Assembly (NCBI GenBank): GCA_947454955.1
Contig: CANGLW010000008.1
Coordinates: 1-64,000 of the forward strand
Direction of reading: 5' to 3'
DNA: 64,000 nt
Source of the DNA: Comamonadaceae bacterium
GTDB taxonomy: Bacteria > Pseudomonadota > Gammaproteobacteria > Burkholderiales > Burkholderiaceae_C
Positions 55,783 through 64,000 of the stretch are shown here, piece by piece. A program made the translations under genes and the position numbers. A model generated the notes under the pieces. The model did not search any database. It saw nothing but the letters and a program-made list of their open reading frames with translations, and had not been told where the DNA came from. Numbering within the stretch: position 1 is the stretch's first letter; each line of letters begins with the position of its first letter.

Positions 55783-56337
55783 ATGCTCAACCCCAAAGTC
55801 AGCGAGTACATCCGCCAACACATCCGCACCGTGGCCGATTGGCCCGCACCCGGCGTGCAGTTCCGCGACATCACACCGCTCTTGCAAGACCCCAAGGTGT
55901 TTCGCGTGATTGTGGACACGCTGGTGCACCGCTACCTGGACAGCGAGCTCAAGCCCGATGTGGTGGCGGCGTTGGATGCGCGCGGTTTCATTTTGGGCTC
56001 GGTGCTGGCGTATGAACTGGGCGTGGGCTTTGTGCCGGTACGCAAAAAAGGCAAGCTGCCTTTCACCACGGTGGAAGAAACCTACGCGCTGGAATACGGC
56101 AGCGCCACCGTGCAGCTGCACACCGATGCGGTCAAACCCGGGCAACGCGTGCTTTTGGTGGATGATTTGATTGCCACCGGTGGCACCCTCATGGCAGGCA
56201 AAAACCTACTTGAGAAACTCGGCGCTCAGATCGTGGAGGCCTGCGCGATTGTGGACTTGCCCGACTTAGGCGGCTCTGAAAAATTGCGCGCTGCGGGCTT
56301 GAAAATATTCAGCCTGGTGAGCTTTGAGGGGCATTGA
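55783..56337 (+). CDS. apt: Adenine phosphoribosyltransferase
   Basis: The 184-residue enzyme salvages adenine to AMP using PRPP. It has [27 protein letters not shown], and the PRPP-binding loop [18 protein letters not shown]. It begins 9 bp after the antiporter, so may be co-transcribed. Its stop codon lies inside a terminator hairpin. Confidence 0.96.
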   Translation: MLNPKVSEYIRQHIRTVADWPAPGVQFRDITPLLQDPKVFRVIVDTLVHRYLDSELKPDVVAALDARGFILGSVLAYELGVGFVPVRKKGKLPFTTVEETYALEYGSATVQLHTDAVKPGQRVLLVDDLIATGGTLMAGKNLLEKLGAQIVEACAIVDLPDLGGSEKLRAAGLKIFSLVSFEGH

Positions 56338-56351
56338 ATTTTGAATGCCCC
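56328..56351. terminator. Hairpin between convergent apt and glpK
   Basis: GGGGCATT (56328-56335) and AATGCCCC (56344-56351) with an AT loop containing TTTTG. Outer AGCT/AGCT pairs extend it. It overlaps the apt TGA (56335-56337). Confidence 0.65.
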
Positions 56352-56357
56352 AGAGCT

Positions 56358-57839
56358 TCACGTCGCGCGAGCTTGACGCACCGCGCGCTCCCAACGGTCC
56401 ATGCGCTCTTGCGCTTGCTCGGTGGGCAAGGTGGGGTAGAAGGTGCGGTCCACCCGCCACTGCGCGCTGAGCTCGTCCGTGCTGCTGTACACACCGGCGT
56501 GCAAGCCAGCCAGGTACGCGGCTCCCAGCGCTGTGGTCTCGATGACCGCGGGACGCACCACCGGAATACCCAGCAGATCGGCCTGCACTTGCATGAGCAA
56601 GTCGTTCACACACGCGCCGCCATCGACCCGCAACTCGGTGACCGCCACCGCCGCATCGCGGTTCATGCTTTGCAAGAGGGCCGCGCTTTGAAACGCGATG
56701 CTCTCCAGGGCCGCACGCGCGATGTGCGCCACCGTGGTGCCGCGGGTCAGGCCGACGATCGCGCCGCGCGCTTGCGCGTCCCAGTAGGGCGCGCCCAAAC
56801 CAGTGAAAGCCGGCACGAACATCACGCCACCTGCATCAGGCACGGTGTGGGCCAAGCCCTCGACTTCAGCGCTGCTGGAAATCGCGCGCAGACCATCGCG
56901 CAACCACTGCACCACCGCCCCGCCGATGAACACACTGCCCTCTAAAGCGTACTGCGGCTTGTTGCTGAGTTGCGCGGCTGAAGTGGTGATCAAGCCGTTG
57001 TGGCTGCTTTGAAATTCTGCGCCGGTGTGCATGAGCATGAAGCAGCCGGTGCCATAGGTGTTCTTGGCCATGCCGCTTTGAAAACACGCTTGGCCAAACA
57101 ACGCGCTTTGCTGGTCACCGGCCACGCCGCCGATGGGGATGGGGCCGCCGAGCCACTGTGCATCGGTGCGGCCAAAGTCAGCGCTGGAGGGCAAGACCTG
57201 CGGCATGAGCGAAGGCGGGATGTTCAAGAGGCCCAGCAGCTCATCGTCCCAGGTGTTGGTGTGGATGTTGAACAGCATGGTGCGCGCGGCATTGCTCACA
57301 TCGGTCACATGCGAGCGGCCGTTGGTGAGTTTGAACATCAACCAGCTGTCCACCGTGCCAAAGGCCAGTTCGCCGCGCTGCGCCTGCTCACGCGCGCCTG
57401 GCACGTTGTCCAAGATCCACTGCAGTTTGGTGCCGGAGAAATACGCGTCGATCAGCAAACCGGTTTTGCTTTGCACCAAAGCTTCATGGCCTTGTTCACG
57501 CAGTTGCGCGCACAAAATTTCAGAGCGGCGGTCTTGCCAAACGATGGCCGGGTGGATAGGCTCGCCGGTTTGACGGCGCCACACCACCGTGGTCTCACGC
57601 TGGTTGGTGATGCCCATGCTGATGATGTCTGAGGCACTGAGATGCGCTTGCGCCAAGGCGTCTTGTGCGGTGGCCAATTGCGTGGCCCAAATTTCTTGCG
57701 GGTCGTGCTCCACCCAACCCGGGCGCGGGTAAATCTGACGAAACTCACGCTGGGCCATGGCCACGATCTGGCCCAAGGTGTCAAACACAATGCTGCGCGA
57801 GCTTGAGGTGCCTTGGTCCAGAGCGAGCAGGTAGCCCAT
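56358..57839 (-). CDS. glpK: Glycerol kinase
   Basis: The 493-residue FGGY kinase phosphorylates glycerol to glycerol-3-phosphate. It has [16 protein letters not shown] at the start, [16 protein letters not shown], and the ATP-site [20 protein letters not shown], then [14 protein letters not shown]. Length is normal. It lies 1 bp downstream of mnmE on the same strand; no glpF or glpD is nearby. Confidence 0.96.
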   Translation of the reverse strand: MGYLLALDQGTSSSRSIVFDTLGQIVAMAQREFRQIYPRPGWVEHDPQEIWATQLATAQDALAQAHLSASDIISMGITNQRETTVVWRRQTGEPIHPAIVWQDRRSEILCAQLREQGHEALVQSKTGLLIDAYFSGTKLQWILDNVPGAREQAQRGELAFGTVDSWLMFKLTNGRSHVTDVSNAARTMLFNIHTNTWDDELLGLLNIPPSLMPQVLPSSADFGRTDAQWLGGPIPIGGVAGDQQSALFGQACFQSGMAKNTYGTGCFMLMHTGAEFQSSHNGLITTSAAQLSNKPQYALEGSVFIGGAVVQWLRDGLRAISSSAEVEGLAHTVPDAGGVMFVPAFTGLGAPYWDAQARGAIVGLTRGTTVAHIARAALESIAFQSAALLQSMNRDAAVAVTELRVDGGACVNDLLMQVQADLLGIPVVRPAVIETTALGAAYLAGLHAGVYSSTDELSAQWRVDRTFYPTLPTEQAQERMDRWERAVRQARAT

Positions 57840-57840
57840 G

Positions 57841-59247
57841 TCACTTCCCGATGCAGAACTTCGAAAAAATCACACCCAACAAATCGTCGGAGGTGAACTC
57901 ACCGGTGATCTCGTTGAGCGCTTCTTGCGACAAACGCAACTCTTCGGCCAACAAGTCCAGGTGTTGGTCTTTCGCGGCCAAGTGTGCCGCTGCGTTGTCC
58001 ACATGTTGATCCACCCGCTTGAGCGCTTGCACATGCCGTTCGCGCGCCATGTACACACCTTCAGCCGCAGACTGCCAGCCCGCCAAACTCAACAGACGTT
58101 GACGCAGATCGTCCAGGCCAGTGCCTTGTTTGGCGGAGAGATAGATCGCTTCCGGTTGCTGTGTCAGTTGTGGTGACGCTTGCTTTGATTCGGGCGCAGC
58201 ATCGACCTTGTTGTACACATCCACCACCGGCACGCGCGCGGGCAACTGTTGTTGCAGCGTGTGTGCGATGTCTTGGTCAGCGGTTTGATAGTCGGGATCT
58301 GAGCAGCGGGTGAGGTCGTGCAAAAACAGCACCGCATCGGCCTGTGCAATTTCTTGCCATGCGCGTGCGATGCCAATTTTTTCCACCTCGTCTGCGCTGT
58401 CGCGCAAGCCAGCGGTGTCGATGATGTGCAGGGGCACGCCTTCAATTTGGATGGTCTGCGTGACCTTGTCGCGCGTCGTGCCAGCAATCGGCGTGACGAT
58501 GGCCAACTCAGCACCGGCCAAGGCATTGAGCAGCGAGCTTTTGCCGGCGTTGGGCTGGCCCGCAATCACCACCTTGATGCCTTCACGCAAGAGCGCGCCT
58601 TGTTGGGCGTTGCGCATCACGGCAGCCAACTGTTGCTCTAATTTTGATAGCTGACCTGCGGCATCTGCCTTGGCTAAGAAGTCAATTTCTTCTTCAGGAA
58701 AATCCAACGTGGCCTCCACCAGCATGCGCAGATGGATGAGCCCGTCGCGCAGCCCATGGATGTCTCGCGAGAAATCGCCTGCCATGGAGCGCGTGGCGCT
58801 GCGTGCAGCGGCTTCGGTGCTGGCGTCAATCAAATCGGCAATCGCTTCGGCTTGTGCGAGGTCGATTTTGTCGTTCAAAAACGCGCGCTCGGTGAACTCG
58901 CCGGGTTGGGCCACACGCAAACCGGGCAGGGCGTCTTGTGCGGCTTCCAAGCAGCGCGCCAAGAGCATTTGCAAAACGACGGGCCCGCCGTGCGCCTGAA
59001 GTTCGAGCACGTCCTCACCCGTGAAAGAGTGCGGCGCGGGAAAGTAGATGGCCAGCCCTTGGTCAAGCGCTGAGCCGTCGGCCGCTTTGAACGGCAGGTA
59101 GGTGGCGACTCGTGGGTTAAGCGCTTTGCCACACAGCGCATCAATCAGCCCACCCAAACCACGACCCGACACCCGCACCATGCCCACCGCCCCACGCCCA
59201 GGCGCCGTGGCAATCGCAACTATCGGTTCCTGTTGGCGGGCAAGCAT
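57841..59247 (-). CDS. mnmE: tRNA modification GTPase MnmE
   Basis: The 468-residue GTPase, with MnmG, modifies U34 of certain tRNAs. The N-terminal tetrahydrofolate-binding domain ([20 protein letters not shown]) is followed by a helical domain with an inserted G domain: [16 protein letters not shown] (G1), GTTRDKV (G2), DTAGLRD (G3). It ends in the redox-active FCIGK motif. The DNA at 58633-58653 contains a GCTATCAAAATTAGAGC repeat-like block. It lies downstream of yidC. Confidence 0.97.
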   Translation of the reverse strand: MLARQQEPIVAIATAPGRGAVGMVRVSGRGLGGLIDALCGKALNPRVATYLPFKAADGSALDQGLAIYFPAPHSFTGEDVLELQAHGGPVVLQMLLARCLEAAQDALPGLRVAQPGEFTERAFLNDKIDLAQAEAIADLIDASTEAAARSATRSMAGDFSRDIHGLRDGLIHLRMLVEATLDFPEEEIDFLAKADAAGQLSKLEQQLAAVMRNAQQGALLREGIKVVIAGQPNAGKSSLLNALAGAELAIVTPIAGTTRDKVTQTIQIEGVPLHIIDTAGLRDSADEVEKIGIARAWQEIAQADAVLFLHDLTRCSDPDYQTADQDIAHTLQQQLPARVPVVDVYNKVDAAPESKQASPQLTQQPEAIYLSAKQGTGLDDLRQRLLSLAGWQSAAEGVYMARERHVQALKRVDQHVDNAAAHLAAKDQHLDLLAEELRLSQEALNEITGEFTSDDLLGVIFSKFCIGK

Positions 59248-59288
59248 GCGGTGATTGTGCCCCGAAGTGACCCCAGATCAGAGACACC

Positions 59289-59362
59289 GCAGATCCGGCT
59301 TCGCCGGTCTGCTGGTGTCGCCCCCCTTCAAAGGGGGGAGGCGCCAAAGGCGCCTCGGGGGG
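59289..59362. repeat. Triple-hairpin palindromic repeat between yidC and mnmE
   Basis: Three hairpins in a row: GCAGA-CCGGC/GCCGG-TCTGC (59289-59312), CCCCCCTT/AAGGGGGG (59321-59338), and GGCGCC-AAA-GGCGCC (59340-59354), then TCGGGGGG up to the yidC stop. CCCCCC could also pair with the last GGGGGG, giving alternative folds. It looks like a REP-type element common in this bacterial family; it may attenuate or protect the yidC transcript. Confidence 0.65.
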
Positions 59363-61066
59363 TTATTTAAATTTCGGCAAGTTGAACTGCGGCGGCACAC
59401 CCATGCGCACATTGATGATCCACTGCTGTGCGATCGACAAGATGTTGTTGGTGATCCAGTACAGCACCAGGCCGGCCGGGAAGAAGAAGAACATCACGCT
59501 GAACATCAGCGGCATGATCCACATCATCTTGGCTTGCATGGGGTCGGGTGGCGCGGGGTTGAGCGCGGTTTGCAGCAAGGTGGTCAGGGTCATGACCAGG
59601 GGCAAGATGAAATAAGGGTCAGCGGCCGAGAGGTCAGAGATCCACAGCATCCAAGGCGCGTTGCGCATTTCCACGCTGGACAGCAGCACCCAATACAGCG
59701 CGATGAACACCGGAATTTGGATGGCAATGGGCAAGCAACCACCCATGGGGTTGACCTTCTCCTCACGGTAGATTTTCATCATCTCCATTTGCATCTGCTG
59801 CGGGTTGCTCTTGAGGCGTTCGCGCATTTCCATGATGCGGGGGTTGATGGCCTTCATCTTGGCCATGCTGGCGTAAGCCTTGGCGTTGAGCCAGTAAAAC
59901 GCAATTTTCAGCAGCAGCACCAAGGCCACAATCGCCCAGCCCCAGTTTTGGATGTAGCCATACAACTGGTCAAGCAACCAATACAAAGGCTTGGCCAAAA
60001 TGGTCAGCCAACCGTAGTCTTTGACCAGCTCCAGGCCGGGGGCCAAGGTTTCAAGAATTTTTTCTTCCTGTGGGCCGACAAACAAGCGGCTGTCCACCAC
60101 TTTGCTGGTGCCGGTGGCCAGGTCACCCAGTTGGGTGATCATGCCCGCGGCGTACAGGTTGGTGTCGACCTTGCGCAAGAAGTTTTCACGGGCCACGCCT
60201 TTGTCCAACAACCAGGCGCTGGCGAAGTAGTGCTGCACCATGGCCACGTAGCCGTTGTCGGCTTGCTTGTCGACCTCGAACTTGTTTTTCTCGATGTCGG
60301 CAAACTCCACCTTTTGGTACTTCTTGGCTTCGGTATAGACCGCAGGGCCGGTGAAGGTGGAATAGAACGAGGACTCGCCAGCGGGCTTGTTACCGTCGCG
60401 CACCAGCTGTTGGTAAAGCTGGGGTTGCACCACCGCGCCGCTGTTGTTGCTGACCTCGTGCTTCACAGCCAAGGTGTAGTCGCCGCGCTTGAGGGTGTAG
60501 GTTTTCACCAGCTTCACGCCGTTGGTCACGGGCGACTCAAATTTCAGGGTGAGCTCGTTCACGCCATCTTTGAGTTCTTTGTCGCCAGTGAAAGCCATCA
60601 CGGTTTTGTGGGTAGGCAGTGCTGTGCCGGTGGCAATCAGGCCGGTTTGGGCCAGGTACACGCGCTCTTTGCTGTCGTCGAGCAAGACAAAGGGCTTGGC
60701 TTTGTCGTTCAGGTCGGCGTGCTTGAGAAACTCGGTGCGCACCAGTGAGCCGCCTTCGGTGTCAAAGGTGAGCTTGAGCACGTCGGTGGTGACCACCAGG
60801 CGCTCGCCTTGTGCGGCGGGGGCCGTTGTGGGCACCGCAGCTGACGAAGCGCCAGCGTTGGTTGAGTTGGTTGCAGCAGGCACGGCATTGGCGGCAGGGT
60901 TGGGCACGGCGGCGTCTTTGGCGGCACCCGCTGCGGCTTTGTCCACCTGAACCGGTTTGGGGAAGAAGGTGGGGGCGTGACCGTTGTAGACCTGCCATTG
61001 GTCCCACAGCAGCACCATGGAAAAGCCAAAAATCACCCACAGAATGGTGCGGCGGATATCGTTCAT
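59363..61066 (-). CDS. yidC: Membrane protein insertase YidC
   Basis: The 567-residue Oxa1-type insertase has TM1 at residues 5-25 (RTILWVIFGFSMVLLWDQW), a large periplasmic beta domain (about 90-340), and the conserved five-segment core (about 360-540) with LLKIAFYWLNAKAYASMAKM, then MNPM-like GGCLPIAIQIPVFIALYWVL. The ATG overlaps the yidD stop by 4 bp. Complete. Confidence 0.97.
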   Translation of the reverse strand: MNDIRRTILWVIFGFSMVLLWDQWQVYNGHAPTFFPKPVQVDKAAAGAAKDAAVPNPAANAVPAATNSTNAGASSAAVPTTAPAAQGERLVVTTDVLKLTFDTEGGSLVRTEFLKHADLNDKAKPFVLLDDSKERVYLAQTGLIATGTALPTHKTVMAFTGDKELKDGVNELTLKFESPVTNGVKLVKTYTLKRGDYTLAVKHEVSNNSGAVVQPQLYQQLVRDGNKPAGESSFYSTFTGPAVYTEAKKYQKVEFADIEKNKFEVDKQADNGYVAMVQHYFASAWLLDKGVARENFLRKVDTNLYAAGMITQLGDLATGTSKVVDSRLFVGPQEEKILETLAPGLELVKDYGWLTILAKPLYWLLDQLYGYIQNWGWAIVALVLLLKIAFYWLNAKAYASMAKMKAINPRIMEMRERLKSNPQQMQMEMMKIYREEKVNPMGGCLPIAIQIPVFIALYWVLLSSVEMRNAPWMLWISDLSAADPYFILPLVMTLTTLLQTALNPAPPDPMQAKMMWIMPLMFSVMFFFFPAGLVLYWITNNILSIAQQWIINVRMGVPPQFNLPKFK

Positions 61067-61335
61067 GTCGTCTTCTTCAAGGTAGAGGGGAACAGGCGTT
61101 CAAACAAAGAGGCGTGGGCGCGTGCCGCAGGCACCGGGTCGCAACCCCCGGCGCACGCCGGGTGGCAGCGCGCCAGGCGGCGCAAGGTCAGGTAAGAGCC
61201 CGCAAACGCGCCGTGCTCTTGCAAGGCACCCAAAGCGTACACCGAACAGGTGGGCTCAAAACGGCAGGCCGACCCCAACCAGGGGCTCAACAGCAAGCGA
61301 TAGGCGCGCACCAGACCCAACAAAAGGTGTTTCAT
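61063..61335 (-). CDS. yidD: Membrane protein insertion efficiency factor YidD
   Basis: 90 residues: LGLVRAYRLLLSPWLGSACR, then FEPTCSVYALGALQEHGAF and HPACAGGCDPVP, with the conserved Cys residues of YidD. It helps YidC-dependent insertion. ATG 61335 overlaps the rnpA stop; its own end overlaps yidC. Confidence 0.95.
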   Translation of the reverse strand: MKHLLLGLVRAYRLLLSPWLGSACRFEPTCSVYALGALQEHGAFAGSYLTLRRLARCHPACAGGCDPVPAARAHASLFERLFPSTLKKTT

Positions 61336-61721
61336 GCGCGAGCGCCCTGGGTGATTTCGAACAGCTGGTGCATTTCTGTGCGCACCGCTAATTTCAAGGC
61401 GTCTGAACTGGCACTCACAAAGCGCTTGGCATCGAAACCCTGACGCAAACGCACCACATAAGCGGCTTGCGGCAGGGCAAACCCGGCCGCAACGGCATAA
61501 ACCTGACGCTTGATGAGGTGGCGAGTCACGGAACGCTTGGCCCAACGTTTAGGCAGCATGGCGCCCACCCAGACGTTTTTTTCACGAAACAGCGGGGTGA
61601 GCGGGGGGGGCGAAACAGGATCAGCCAAGGCGCAGCGGTGCATCACAAAGTGTGCTGTCTTGGCCACGGTTGACCCGGCCAAGACGGCTTGGAACTGTGC
61701 CCGTGTTCGGAGATGCAGCAC
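61332..61721 (-). CDS. rnpA: Ribonuclease P protein component
   Basis: The 129-residue basic protein subunit of RNase P starts LHLRTRAQFQAVLAGSTVAK and contains the RNR-like segment KRWAKRSVTRHLIKRQVYA. A short acidic/proline-rich loop (DPVSPPPLTPLFREKN) lies in the middle. GTG 61721 is used as start, 52 bp after rpmH. Confidence 0.93.
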   Translation of the reverse strand: MLHLRTRAQFQAVLAGSTVAKTAHFVMHRCALADPVSPPPLTPLFREKNVWVGAMLPKRWAKRSVTRHLIKRQVYAVAAGFALPQAAYVVRLRQGFDAKRFVSASSDALKLAVRTEMHQLFEITQGARA

Positions 61722-61772
61722 GCGTTGGGCTCAGGCAGCCCGGCCTTGAGGGGCCAGAGTGGGCAGCCGGAA

Positions 61773-61907
61773 TTAGACGGCCAGACGCTTGCGGCCCTTG
61801 GCGCGACGTGCGTTGATCACAGCACGGCCACCGCGGGTTTTCATGCGCACCAGGAAACCATGGGTACGGGCGCGGCGGATTTTGGAAGGTTGGTAAGTGC
61901 GTTTCAT
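61773..61907 (-). CDS. rpmH: 50S ribosomal protein L34
   Basis: 44 residues, [44 protein letters not shown]. It is identical in form to bacterial L34. It is the first gene of the rpmH-rnpA-yidD-yidC-mnmE-glpK strand and is divergent from dnaA. Confidence 0.98.
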   Translation of the reverse strand: MKRTYQPSKIRRARTHGFLVRMKTRGGRAVINARRAKGRKRLAV

Positions 61908-61934
61908 GTTGCTCTTCTATCAGGGAAACCCAGG

Positions 61935-61963
61935 ATTATCACAAATTTTCTCAATCCTGACAA
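61935..61963 (-). promoter_or_regulatory. rpmH promoter
   Basis: On the minus strand TTGTCA (61958-61963), 17 bp, GATAAT (61935-61940), 28 bp before the rpmH ATG. Both hexamers are one mismatch from consensus. Confidence 0.75.
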
Positions 61964-62020
61964 TGCTTTGCCCACATCACTTGAACTTTAAGGGGGTTGT
62001 GGGGGCACCACACCCGCCGG

Positions 62021-62078
62021 TGTGGATATGCTCTTGATAAATTAGAATATGACCATGCGTCCAGAACAACTATCCACA
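62021..62078. promoter_or_regulatory. Two DnaA-box-like sites before dnaA
   Basis: TGTGGATAT (62021-62029, minus orientation) and CTATCCACA (62070-62078) each differ at one base from TTATCCACA. They flank AT-rich TTGATAAATTAGAATAT and may be autoregulatory. A possible -10 TAGAAT is at 62043-62048. Confidence 0.6.
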
Positions 62079-62095
62079 GACCCCCAAGCGCCGAC

Positions 62096-63505
62096 ATGAC
62101 CGAGGGAACCCCAGCACAGCATCTAGGCACCGGTGGCGACGCAGGCGAACAACTCTGGCAAAGCTGCGTCGAGCAGTTGGCCCAAGAACTCCCCGAGCAA
62201 CAGTTCAGCACATGGATCAAACCCTTGGCCGCACAGGTGGCCGAGGACCTGAGCAAGGTCACGATTTTCGTGGCCAACCGCTTCAAAATGGACTGGGTGC
62301 GTGCCCAATACAGCCAGCGCATTGCCACCCTGCTAGAGAAGATTTACGGCCAGAAAATCCAGGTTGAGTTAGTGCTCACTCAGCGTGATAACACCGTCAA
62401 ACCTAAAGACTTTACGTCGCCTGCGGACATGTCCAGCCTGGACGAGATGCCCGATGTGGTGGAAGACAAATCCGGCGGGATCAGCAAAAACCGGCTCAAC
62501 GCCGCCCTGAACTTCAACACCCTGGTCGAAGGGAGTGCCAACCGCATGGCCCGCGCTGCCGCCCTGCATGTGGCGGGCTCGCCCGGCCAGCTTTACAACC
62601 CGCTGTTCATCTACGGCGGGGTGGGCTTGGGCAAGACGCACCTGATGCACGCGGTGGGCAACAAGCTGCTCTCGGACCAGCCGCAAGCCAAAGTTCTCTA
62701 CATCCATGCGGAGCAGTTCGTCACTGATGTGGTTAAGGCCTACCAGCGCAAAACTTTTGACGATTTCAAAGACAAATACCATTCCCTGGATTTGCTGCTG
62801 ATCGACGATGTGCAGTTCTTTGCCAACAAAGAACGCACCCAAGAAGAGTTTTTCAACGCCTTTGAAGCGCTGCTGGCCAAAAAGTCACACATCGTGATGA
62901 CCAGCGACACCTACCCCAAGGGTTTGAGCGACATCCACGAGCGTTTGGTCTCGCGCTTTGACTCGGGTTTGACGGTGGCCATTGAGCCACCCGAACTGGA
63001 AATGCGGGTGGCCATCCTGATCAACAAAGCGCAGGCAGAGGGCAGCACCATGCCCGAAGAGGTGGCCTTTTTTGTCGCCAAAAACGTGCGTTCCAACGTG
63101 CGTGAGTTGGAAGGTGCGCTGCGCAAAATTTTGGCGTATTCGCGCTTCAACCAAAAAGAAATTTCCATCCAGCTCGCCCGTGAAGCACTGCGTGACTTGC
63201 TCTCCATCCAAAACCGACAAATTTCGGTGGAGAACATCCAAAAAACAGTGGCGGACTATTACAAGATCAAGGTCGCTGACATGTACAGCAAGAAGCGCCC
63301 GGCCAGCATTGCCCGGCCGCGCCAAATTGCCATGTACCTGGCCAAAGAACTCACCCAAAAAAGCCTGCCTGAAATTGGCGAGCTGTTTGGCGGACGCGAC
63401 CACACCACGGTGCTGCACGCGGTCCGCAAAATTTCTGGCGAGCGTCAGCAGCACACCGAGCTCAACCAGCAGCTGCACGTGCTGGAACAAACCCTCAAAG
63501 GATGA
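62096..63505 (+). CDS. dnaA: Chromosomal replication initiator DnaA
   Basis: 469 residues. Domain I ([20 protein letters not shown]) is followed by a linker, then the AAA+ domain with [20 protein letters not shown] (Walker A) and [10 protein letters not shown] (Walker B). Domain IV carries [20 protein letters not shown], then [14 protein letters not shown], the DnaA-box-binding helix-turn-helix signature. ATG 62096 gives a normal N-terminus; a GTG at 61997 is rejected. Confidence 0.98.
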   Translation: MTEGTPAQHLGTGGDAGEQLWQSCVEQLAQELPEQQFSTWIKPLAAQVAEDLSKVTIFVANRFKMDWVRAQYSQRIATLLEKIYGQKIQVELVLTQRDNTVKPKDFTSPADMSSLDEMPDVVEDKSGGISKNRLNAALNFNTLVEGSANRMARAAALHVAGSPGQLYNPLFIYGGVGLGKTHLMHAVGNKLLSDQPQAKVLYIHAEQFVTDVVKAYQRKTFDDFKDKYHSLDLLLIDDVQFFANKERTQEEFFNAFEALLAKKSHIVMTSDTYPKGLSDIHERLVSRFDSGLTVAIEPPELEMRVAILINKAQAEGSTMPEEVAFFVAKNVRSNVRELEGALRKILAYSRFNQKEISIQLAREALRDLLSIQNRQISVENIQKTVADYYKIKVADMYSKKRPASIARPRQIAMYLAKELTQKSLPEIGELFGGRDHTTVLHAVRKISGERQQHTELNQQLHVLEQTLKG

Positions 63506-63742
63506 GCTGTGGCCTGTCTAACAAAGCTGTTGATAAAAAAAGGACAAGTGGGTACTTATCCACAAGCCCTGGGCCTTTTGGCGAGTTATTCATGTTGGGC
63601 AGAAGCGCTCCAAGGAACTCACACACAGGGTTTGGGGTTTGCTAAAGCCTTGATAAAACAAGAGAAAATGGCGCTATTCACAGCTTAAGCGCTTGCTTAC
63701 TACTACTACTAATTTGATATAGAAGAATTAAGGAAGAGATAC
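63506..63742. other. Probable origin of replication (oriC) between dnaA and dnaN
   Basis: A perfect DnaA box TTATCCACA lies at 63556-63564. CTATTCACA (63674-63682) is a second, weaker box, followed after the GC-containing GCTTAAGCGCTTG by CTTACTACTACTACTAATTT (63696-63715). That stretch reads as 3'-GAT-5' repeats on the lower strand, the DnaA-trio of basal unwinding elements. The rest is AT-rich (TTGATAAAAAAAGG, TTGATAAAACAAG). Confidence 0.7.
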
Positions 63743-64000
63743 ATGATCGTCCTCAAAGCCACGCAAGCCAAGTTTTTGGGTCTGTTGCAATCCGTTGCCG
63801 GTATCGTCGAACGACGTCATACCCTGCCCATCCTGGCCAATGTACTGATGCGCAAGACCGCAGCAGGTCTGCAGCTCACCACCAGCGATTTGGAAATTCA
63901 AATCCGCACCACCCAAAGTTTTGATGGTGATGCAGGTGACTTCACCACCACAGTGGGCGCACGCAAACTCATCGACATCCTGCGCACCATGCCGGGTGAC
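63743..64000 (+). CDS. dnaN: DNA polymerase III beta sliding clamp, N-terminal part
   Basis: The 86 visible residues, MIVLKATQAKFLGLLQSVAG, IVERRHTLPILANVLMR, TTSDLEIQIRTTQ and ARKLIDILRTMP, are the first clamp domain. AAGGAAGAGATAC precedes the ATG. The gene is cut by the right edge. Confidence 0.97.
   Translation, partial: MIVLKATQAKFLGLLQSVAGIVERRHTLPILANVLMRKTAAGLQLTTSDLEIQIRTTQSFDGDAGDFTTTVGARKLIDILRTMPGD

Noticed and set aside
61936-61944. TTATCACAA as a DnaA box upstream of rpmH
   Set aside because: It has at least three mismatches to TTATCCACA and coincides with the rpmH -10 on the other strand.
61997-62095. Upstream GTG start for DnaA
   Set aside because: The 33 added residues overlap the DnaA-box-like promoter region and do not match the DnaA N-terminus; ATG 62096 does.

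Overview
The window is a 64 kb piece of a GC-rich, gene-dense betaproteobacterial chromosome, most likely from the family Comamonadaceae (order Burkholderiales). The evidence for this is the order recA / marR / two-component pair / birA / SET protein / topB, a topoisomerase III with a C-terminal SWIB domain, the metX-metW pair, the rpmH-rnpA-yidD-yidC-mnmE cluster next to dnaA-dnaN, and short palindromic repeats of a kind I associate with this family. No transposase, prophage, CRISPR array, rRNA or tRNA gene was seen. The placement rests on gene order and protein character, not on a database search.

Layout. 1-10.3 kb: partial recA with tandem LexA-like boxes, a MarR regulator, a TctD/TctE-like two-component system, a SPOR-like membrane protein, birA, a SET-domain methyltransferase with a lysine-rich tail, and topB-slyD-cupin. 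10.4-13.6 kb: gap and tkt. 13.7-16.5 kb: murU-like nucleotidyltransferase, pepP and a MOSC protein. 16.6-18.6 kb: rubrerythrin, rubredoxin and rubredoxin reductase, a peroxide-reducing chain. 18.8-22.4 kb: maeB, then a secreted barnase-type RNase with a barstar-type inhibitor. 22.4-29.6 kb: a full urate-to-glyoxylate pathway (puuD, uraH, uraD, puuE, alc, allA) with a purine permease and a GntR regulator, organised around a divergent promoter with TTGTnnACAA operators. 29.6-36.2 kb: rsmA, surA, lptD, amgK-like kinase and rsmE. 36.2-45.3 kb: SulP transporter, MFS transporter, M20 peptidase, IMPACT protein, alpha/beta hydrolase and a three-gene TRAP transporter. 45.3-48.6 kb: metW-metX behind a SAM-II-like riboswitch plus terminator, and amtB behind a sigma-54-type promoter. 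48.6-50.3 kb: two tandem glycine-rich RRM proteins with related leaders. 50.3-53.8 kb: kdsD-kdsC-lptC, continuing into an sbtA-sbtB bicarbonate transporter pair rather than lptA-lptB. 53.8-59.3 kb: KefB-like antiporter, apt, glpK and mnmE. 59.3-64 kb: yidC, yidD, rnpA, rpmH, dnaA, a probable oriC with a DnaA-trio-like element, and partial dnaN.

The most unusual points are: a palindromic repeat inserted in frame inside topB; the SAM-II-like aptamer combined with an intrinsic terminator; the ureide regulon with a third operator inside uraH; SET methyltransferase and SWIB-topoisomerase genes side by side; the sbtAB pair following lptC; the barnase/barstar pair with an enlarged inhibitor; and the origin with a perfect DnaA box and trinucleotide repeats. 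Most of the window is ordinary housekeeping sequence. No wholly new multi-gene system was recognised.
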